The notes under the pieces: generated by a model
What the model saw: the letters and a program-made list of their open reading frames with translations, nothing else
Told to the model about the DNA's origin: nothing
The model's database searches: none
Program-made: the position numbers and the translations under genes
Origin: Sphagnum compactum
Taxonomy: Eukaryota; Bryophyta; Sphagnopsida; Sphagnales
DNA: 64,000 bases
Assembly (NCBI GenBank): GCA_965153455.1
Contig: OZ234493.1
Span: forward strand, 26,526,213 to 26,590,212
Reading direction: 5' to 3'
In this document: in pieces, positions 57,433 through 64,000 of the stretch
Numbering within the stretch: the stretch's first letter is position 1
How the letters are laid out: every line of letters starts with the position of its first letter

Positions 57433-58480
57433 TTGATGTTTTCAATTAATACCAATTTTGCAACCACCCTTCAAGAAAAATGTTTAAGTAGTAAGGAGAA
57501 AGTTGGATATTCTAGAAGGATTAGGGTCATAACAATGAAAAAAGGTCCAATAAATCATAGTTTTCACTTCTACTATAGACCTTTTGCTTCTTTAGGCTTT
57601 GGTCCAAACTTGTGGTATTGGAAGGATGGGACCCCATTCATGTTGCATACCTTTGGGAGAAGGCGAATGTTGTTGAATAAAAGGGAAGGATTGCCTAAAC
57701 CCCTTATGGAGAAATGGCAATCATTTGATTGCATCCCCAAAATAAACTAAAACTATTTGCGGCAAAGGCAACATGCAAAAAAATACACTAACTTTATGTG
57801 GTCTATTTTACCTAAAGTGGTGGTGGTCAACTCATGGAAAGGTAAGATAACTAAGGATGTTCATCTTACCTACACATAATGCAACATAACCATTGTTGAA
57901 TGCACTTGACATAGGTTCTTCAAATGTCCTAGAATGTGTATAGCTTGGGTGTGGGCAACATTTATCATGTACTTCATGGTACATCCTCCAATTGCTTTGT
58001 TGCACATGCAATATTCAACAATGCCTCTTCTAGAAGAAACTACTAAAGTTAATTTAGAAGTTTGCTCCCATGTGGACACTACTCAAAGGTGTGGTTGCCT
58101 AGAATATATCGATGGAGTGGGATGATGTTATTTTTTCAAAACTCTCTTCATTCTAATTACATCTTAAGTTTCAGATTTTAAAAGGCCTAATTGACTATGG
58201 AAAGTTTCATTTGGAAGCATACCTTGCAAATCATTGGTATTTGCTATTAAAAATAACTAAGTTTACTTTGGTAGGCTATGGTGCCCTCATTTTTCTTTAT
58301 GCCCAAGGGGTAGGTTAGATGTGAGATGGAATTTTTAACTTCCTAAGTTAATTACTTTTGTTAATTAGGTTGGTGTTCTTGCTAGGGATTAACTTTCTCC
58401 CTTGGCTTTTATTGTATTGTGATTTTGTTTCTTAATGCAATGGCCTTGTGCTAGTTGTCTTGCCAAAAGTGTTATTTGAA
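57433..58480 (+). pseudogene. LINE 3' portion with zf-RVT-like tail
   Basis: Plus-strand frame with LWYWKDGTPFMLHTFGRRR and LPKPLMEKWQSFD, then decayed sequence with NSWKGKITKDVHL and, near 57895, ECT*HRFFKCPRMCIAWVWA. The latter resembles the Cys/His zf-RVT tail of plant LINE ORF2 proteins (ET..HLF..CP...W). It probably belongs to the same element as the RT relic upstream. The T-rich sequence near 58405-58440 is consistent with a LINE 3' untranslated end. Non-functional. Confidence 0.6.
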
Positions 58481-58489
58481 AAAATGGCG

Positions 58490-61400
58490 TAGATATTATT
58501 CAAAAAATAGTCAATCCATCATAAAAAAAGGTTTAATGTTGAAGGTGAAGGTGGCAATTTGGCAAGCTTAAATGTGGCAAAAGTTAGAAACTTTATATGG
58601 CCAAAGGATATAACCTTAGATCTACCTTAGGATCTTTTAATTTATAATTAACAAGAACTACACACTTGAATTCATCAACATAAAAGCTTTCTATTTTAAC
58701 TTATTTTGAATCCCCTGATTTGAAAAAAATGTCCTTTCAATTATTTGTATTTATTTTTCTAGTTACAATTATTCCTCCAAACACTAAAGGCCAAGGATTG
58801 AAGCTTCTTCATAAATATGAAATACTAACCTTTTAAATGGTGTTCGGAAAATTCTTTTACATCGACACTTGTTAAATATTCATCCCCATGATAGAAACAT
58901 CATTTTCCCATAATGGAATTCTCAAAACCTTGCTTTCTTTCATACTTAATTGCATACCTGATTGCTATAACAAACATATGTTGAATGTTCTTATTCATAA
59001 CTCAACAAATTTTTATTTTTATTTTTGCACAATTAAGAGACTTAACTTCAACAACGGCCCTTCCATTGAACATTTCTTATATAATCTATTCACCACAAAT
59101 GCTAGGGCACAAATGCTAATCCCTTATGAAATAACATAATCATTAATCATAATGTGGACATTGTGTTACATCATTCACAATCTTCTCTTAATGCCCCAAA
59201 CCCATGCATCTCATTTGAGTCATGACTTAGCTTTTAGTTGTCATCATATCCTATCCACATTCCAATCTTTATTACCACATACATTGCAAATAGCTTATAA
59301 AGGTTGTGCATTGAAAATAATACAAGGAAGTAGCATCTACAAAATATGTCTATTGAAAAACAAAACATGAGCACACATATCCCTAGAACATTGAAATCTC
59401 CCTTCATGTATCTATTGGAAAAATGTTTGCACATTCTTCTTGTCCTCCTTCACAACAACTCTCCTCCACACAAACTATCTCACTACAATCACTAGCTTTT
59501 TTATTTCTTACAAGTTCCCGTACAGCTCCATTCCAAAAATAAAAAACCAACATCATCTACACACGAACAAAAAGACAGAACACTCAATTTGCAATCCCAT
59601 CCACTCTTGAAAGCTTCATTGCACTTTCCTTTCAAAAGCTTCCAATGAAGGAGAGGGGACAATCATTTTGATAATTCTTGACCTTTAATCAAAAGTAGAT
59701 GTGATCATTAAAAAACCTTAATCCAACTCTTTTCATACTATCAACAATTTCCATGCCATTTGATTTTTAGAACATTTTGAGCTACATTTTGTTGGATATT
59801 TACAACCTTTACAATTGAATGTATTAACAAGTAATGTTTCTCTTCACAATTTTATGATGTATATGAAATGGCATGTATCCATAAGAAGTTTTAGCTAAAT
59901 TTGGCTATAAATGAGACATGAAATAAAAATAAAAATAAAAATTTAAGCATCCTTTGACATTCATGGTTCCCTACTAGAACTTGATATGGAAATTTACCTA
60001 CATGTATGAGTTTTATTCCAAATTTTGTTGATGGAATACCCCCAAAAGCCATTTTAAAAAAAAATTAGATTCCTTCACATATTTACATAGTTAATTAATT
60101 CCTTGGTGTTAGATTTGCACTGAGGTAGTAAAAGGGGATAGATTAAAGAATAAACTTATCCTAATGTTTTCTCATCCACCCATAAAAACGTAACTTGGCA
60201 AATGATACAGCATTGGGTTTAAGAGGTCGATAAATGTGTTGGGATATCTTATCCAAGGAACAAATATCTTCATTTAGGAAACCCTAAGGATTTTTTTCTA
60301 AATATCCTAGGGTTAGGTTAGTGTGTAATAAGGAGGTGAGTTTGACCCTTGATTTCAAAAGGTTAAAATAACCCCACATGTTCCCAAGAAGTTCTAATGT
60401 TGTTCTTGTTGGCATACCCTCATTGATTTAAGAAACCAAAGAGAAAATGGGGAAGGGGAGATGTCGGGGAATTTTTTGGGCAATTGGAATAAACTTTCTC
60501 AATCTGCCCCAAAAAAATAAGGCACCTTGGAAACATTTTGTTTCATGCCCCCGTTGAAGCCCAAGTGTACTTTTCTTTTTCCTGTTTTTCGAAATCTCAT
60601 CCCCTATGTGACCAAACAGGGGGTTCCGGTGCCGTCTTTTCCTGACTTTACGGAATATAACTTTACTATCTTCCATTATTTTGGTGTGTTCCTCCATGCA
60701 ATTTTAACAACTATAAAAGGGCAGTACGACGATAGCCACACAAAGAAAACCAGTGGAAAACCTGAGGAATAATGGGTTGGAGAGTGGCTCCAGCATATAG
60801 ACCATTGAGGTCATCAAATGCATTTGCACCATCCAATTCTCGCAATGTGGATGGTTCAACAGAGGCTGCAAATCACCTCATCATACTATTTTTATCTATC
60901 TACTTTTAGTGATTTGCACAAGGATTATTTACTCCTTAGATTTTAGTCATTATAATCCCCAAGTCAAATCAAGAGAGGGTTTAGAAATAGTGACAAGCTG
61001 GCTGGTACCTTCCACTGCAGAAAATCCTGCTTGCTGACAACAGGTTTCTTCAGGCAGGTAATGGAGCTGAACTTACAAAGGAAAAATCCAGGCAGGCAGT
61101 GCTTTACGGAATCAAAATATATGCCTACTAACCTAACCCTTGGAGTGAATCCAGAGAGTGCAAGCAAGATTTTACTATGGTTTGGAGTTTATTCTCAAGT
61201 TCTATAGCAGGGCCAGATCTTCTACCTTTTAGTAAGTTAGTGGGACCAGACGTTCCTCCATTCTCCCAACACCCTCCTGGAATCCCTTGAAGAGGGCAGA
61301 GCAATACAATTGTGCAGGGTGGAGGAACCACATAGGCCAGTGGTATATTCATTTCTCCTTTCAAGATAAAAATGGGTTTTTTTCGAAAGGTGTGTGTTGT

Positions 61401-61692
61401 GCACTGTTCCTCATTCTAGAAATCCAAAAAGGACGTCTACTACAATTGATCTATTGAATTACATGCCATCACTGGGCACCCTAATTCACGGGAGTTTTGG
61501 ACATTCCATTCAAAGGGAGTAGTAGCCTATGTTTTGGAACCAACATTTGCTCATATGTTACTCAGATCCTGCCAATGGGGATGGATTAGCAGGATGATTT
61601 CAGGGTATCCAACCACACTCAGATTCACAAATATTTAAAAATTTCCAGGTGATCACTTTATTCTCCAACCTTTTTGGCAAGGTGGTGTAGGC

Positions 61693-61728
<36 letters not shown>

Positions 61729-63660
61729 GACCCAATTACATGTTTGATTCTTACCATTGAAAACAAGTAAACCTCCCAAGATAAGAGCAGCTCCACCAAC
61801 ACATTGATTTGCACAGCAGAAGCACTCAATTGGATGATGCAAAGGAAAAACTTATCTTTTGCAATCTCAGTTTCATGTTTATAGGTGGGTCTTGGGAATG
61901 ATTTAAATAAATCATCTTTGAATGGAGAAAGATTGTTGGAGGCTTAATAACTCAAATGGCCTTTTTTTTTTGGCTGAAGCACCACAGCAGACTGCAATCT
62001 GTTGGAGCGTGTTGAAGTCCAATCGAACGCAATTGGTCCTCAATAGGGCATCTCTTCATATTGCTTTTGTACTTTTGAGGTATAATGACAATTTTTGAGA
62101 CATGAGATTCATTCATGCTTGGCCAGAGTAGGATCCATAACACACTCAGCCACTTGTCTCCTCTTGACCATTTCCAACATTTGCAAATTGCTATCCACAT
62201 GTGGAGTCTCATCTAGTTAACTGTCAGCTAGCTTTTATTTGCTTCCTCCCCTTCTCAAATACTTTATATGGCATGATTCAGCTATCCTGCATAAAGAACT
62301 TGCTTGAAGCTGCTGAACTTGTGGGGGCAACCAAGTTTGAATCCATTCAAGGAAGAATCAGGAGCATTTGTGAAAAGTGTGAAGATTAGTACTTATGAGG
62401 CACCTCCCGGTTCACCAAATTGCAAAGGCATCAAATTGGTGGGCATGGGTGTTAAAGCATACGTTGTATACTTGCAACTCAAAAAACCTGCATTGAACAA
62501 TTGCGATGATTTTCACCCTGGTGGATTTTCATCAAATTTCTACATGAAAAATAGAATTTCGACTGATACAAAGGATTTTTCATGCAACAGATATGCCCAC
62601 ATCTCCCCAGATTGCCAGAGTTTTATCTAAGTTCCAGTAGGTAGTCAAGAATATAGAAGGATCCATTTTTTGAAAAAACCTCTTATGTCTGGTATGTAGC
62701 CATGAATAAATGTTTTCTTTGGCTACATCACAAAATTGGCAGAAAAGACACTGGGAACAAGGTTTATTATTGTAGTGCCTAACCTCACACACGAGTCCTG
62801 GAAGAATGGTTAGGCAAGAAAAAGGTAGCTACACACGCGACCCTTGTGTGACAGAATTTTTGCAGGTCAAATAAGAAGAAAACAACAGTAGAATTGGGTT
62901 GAATCCAAAGTCTCTCACATCCCCACCATCATTATCATCATGAAGGAGATCATATCATTCATTCTTTGGTAGACGCAGAGATGGAAACTATTGGATTATA
63001 CGGTTGGAATTTTGCACCCAAACAAACTGAAGATCCGCAGGAGAAGCTGAACTCCCAACGTGGTGCGATAAAATTCCCCAATTTGGCATTACTGGTGGCC
63101 ATGTGGCAATCTCCAGTAATTTGAAGTACATGTCTCCAAGATTCTCTGCCTTGAGAAAAGTGTGGATGGATAAAAAAGGAACCTATTGCTATTTTTGCTG
63201 CCATAGCTAGAGATTGGACCAATTGATTTCAGATATAATTTTGCACGACTGGATTTAGAATAACATTTCTTGCGAGTTTTGTCATGTCAACTCTCGGATC
63301 ACTGAAGACAGGCCTTTTGGTGGCCAGACCGACCATAGAGTGGTGGAGTGACCTGAGGAGGTCTTCACCAAACTGTGAGCATTGGAGGATTGCTCATGCC
63401 TAGGCTCAGGGAGTAATGCCTTCTTGGAGGGGCATTGTCCACCCCAATGACAACCATTCTGAACACACACCCATGGACAAACACTTCAATATCTTTCTCA
63501 TTTCTTGTCTGTTTTAGTCATCTACACAGTTGTGGGTGCGTCAAGCGAAGCTTTACATAACCTCTTTCAACTCCAAAGACAAAGGAATAACAAAGAAAAT
63601 CACAAAGCATGTCCAAATCATAGTGTGTTTTCAAGAAAATGACTTTATTATGTCTAGATC
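58490..63660. other. 5 kb without a recognised gene
   Basis: AT-rich to about 60.4 kb, then more balanced composition. A frame at 62201-62389 (LLEAAELVGATKFESIQGRI) continues in another frame at 62360-62628 (ISTYEAPPGSPNCKG, LVGMGVKAYVVYLQL) and looks mildly protein-like, but no family is recognisable and no splice structure connects it. No RNA gene seen. Confidence 0.4.
61693..61723 (+). repeat. (TAG)10 microsatellite
   Basis: Ten TAG repeats followed by the variant TGG. Confidence 0.95.
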
Positions 63661-63665
63661 TCATA

Positions 63666-64000
63666 TCTTATATATTAATTGCGTTAGTCTGTGCGTCTGT
63701 CTGTCTGACACGACAGTTCTGCTGCAGAATCGGCACCGGCAGAATCGGCACCGGCATTTTCTATGGCAGAACCGGAGGGCCAGCAGGGGGGGGGGCCAGC
63801 ACGGGCGCTATCAAACGCTCACTTTTCTCGCCAGCCTCAGATCCCGTGTTACCGGCGTCTAACTGAGCCCTTCATAGATGAATGAAAAAATTCCGAAAAC
63901 TAAAAAGTAAACTAACGGATGAACTCATCATCATCCATTGACTCACAAATAACTATTGAGTTCTTTTCATTTCATATCTTTTTCTAAGTTTTCTCTTTTA
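63666..64000 (+). mobile_element. 5' end of a second Helitron, cut by the window edge
   Basis: After A63665 the plus strand reads TCTTATATATTAATTGCG, then TTAGTCTGTGCGTCTGTCTGTCTG. This matches the 5' start of the large Helitron (TCCTATATATTAATT, then AGTCTGTCAGTCTGT on the minus strand) at 14 of the first 15 positions and in the following TCTG-rich zone. A GC-rich block follows, with two exact copies of a 15-bp unit (GCAGAATCGGCACCG, 63724-63753) and an 11-base G run. No coding region is visible before the window ends. Confidence 0.6.
63724..63753 (+). repeat. 15-bp exact tandem repeat
   Basis: GCAGAATCGGCACCG twice in tandem within the subterminal region of the second Helitron, comparable in position to the 30-bp subterminal repeats of the first. 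Confidence 0.85.

Noticed and set aside
62201-62630. Two overlapping protein-like frames
   Set aside because: Some segments look protein-like, but there is no family resemblance and the required frame change has no splice signal I can support.

Overview
The window looks like TE-rich, AT-rich nuclear DNA of a land plant or close streptophyte relative; the exact taxon cannot be fixed. Reasons: CCCTAAA/TTTAGGG telomere-type units at 6834 and 24840, MITEs with GAGCATCTCC-type ends and 3-bp TWA target duplications, a hAT-like relic, a LINE with a Cys/His tail like those of plant LINEs, and an intron-bearing Helitron. There is no rRNA, no convincing tRNA, no CRISPR and no bacterial gene organisation. 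No intact host protein gene was recognised; most open frames over 60 codons are chance frames.

Layout. 1-4.3 kb: AT-rich DNA with small tandem repeats. 4.3-10.3 kb: foldbacks and MITEs (a 681-bp candidate element at 4823, a 215-bp MITE at 6270, a 94-bp foldback at 7216, and two copies of a ~365-bp MITE at 8911 and 9883). 10.3-19 kb: no gene seen, one local duplication with a G20 tract. 19.05-20.6 kb: about seven units of a ~200-226-bp satellite. 20.6-25 kb: no gene seen, a C27 tract and a telomere-repeat hairpin. 25.85-27 kb: hAT-like transposase relic (minus). 27.4-29.7 kb: dispersed repeat and a 32-bp minisatellite. 29.8-31.4 kb: unrecognised, decayed, probably spliced coding relic (minus). 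31.4-39 kb: no gene seen. 38.95-39.3 kb: third MITE copy. 41.0-51.2 kb: the main feature, a ~10.2-kb Helitron on the minus strand. 54.4-58.5 kb: a coiled-coil relic and a broken LINE. From 63,666: the 5' end of a second Helitron that leaves the window.

The Helitron encodes, in order, a Gln/Arg-repeat N-terminus with a CxxC..CC finger, the conserved pre-Rep region, a HUH Rep nuclease (FITMTCNPNW, GLPHGH, YLYKYVYK) and a Pif1-type helicase (GLGGAGKT, LIVWDEA, GGDFRQ, NKAQGQT) ending in NVVYREVLQ. It has one clean 170-bp intron and two further probable introns; the largest holds an unrelated opposite-strand ORF (44151-44546). The reading frame carries eight in-frame stops, seven TAG and one TGA with no TAA, plus four small frameshifts in the helicase part. 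This pattern fits C-to-T decay of CAG codons (a CHG methylation context), with UAG recoding as a less likely alternative. The 5' end at 51,166 and that of the second element at 63,666 share the start TCYTATATATTAATT and an AGTCTGT-rich zone, so the two look related.
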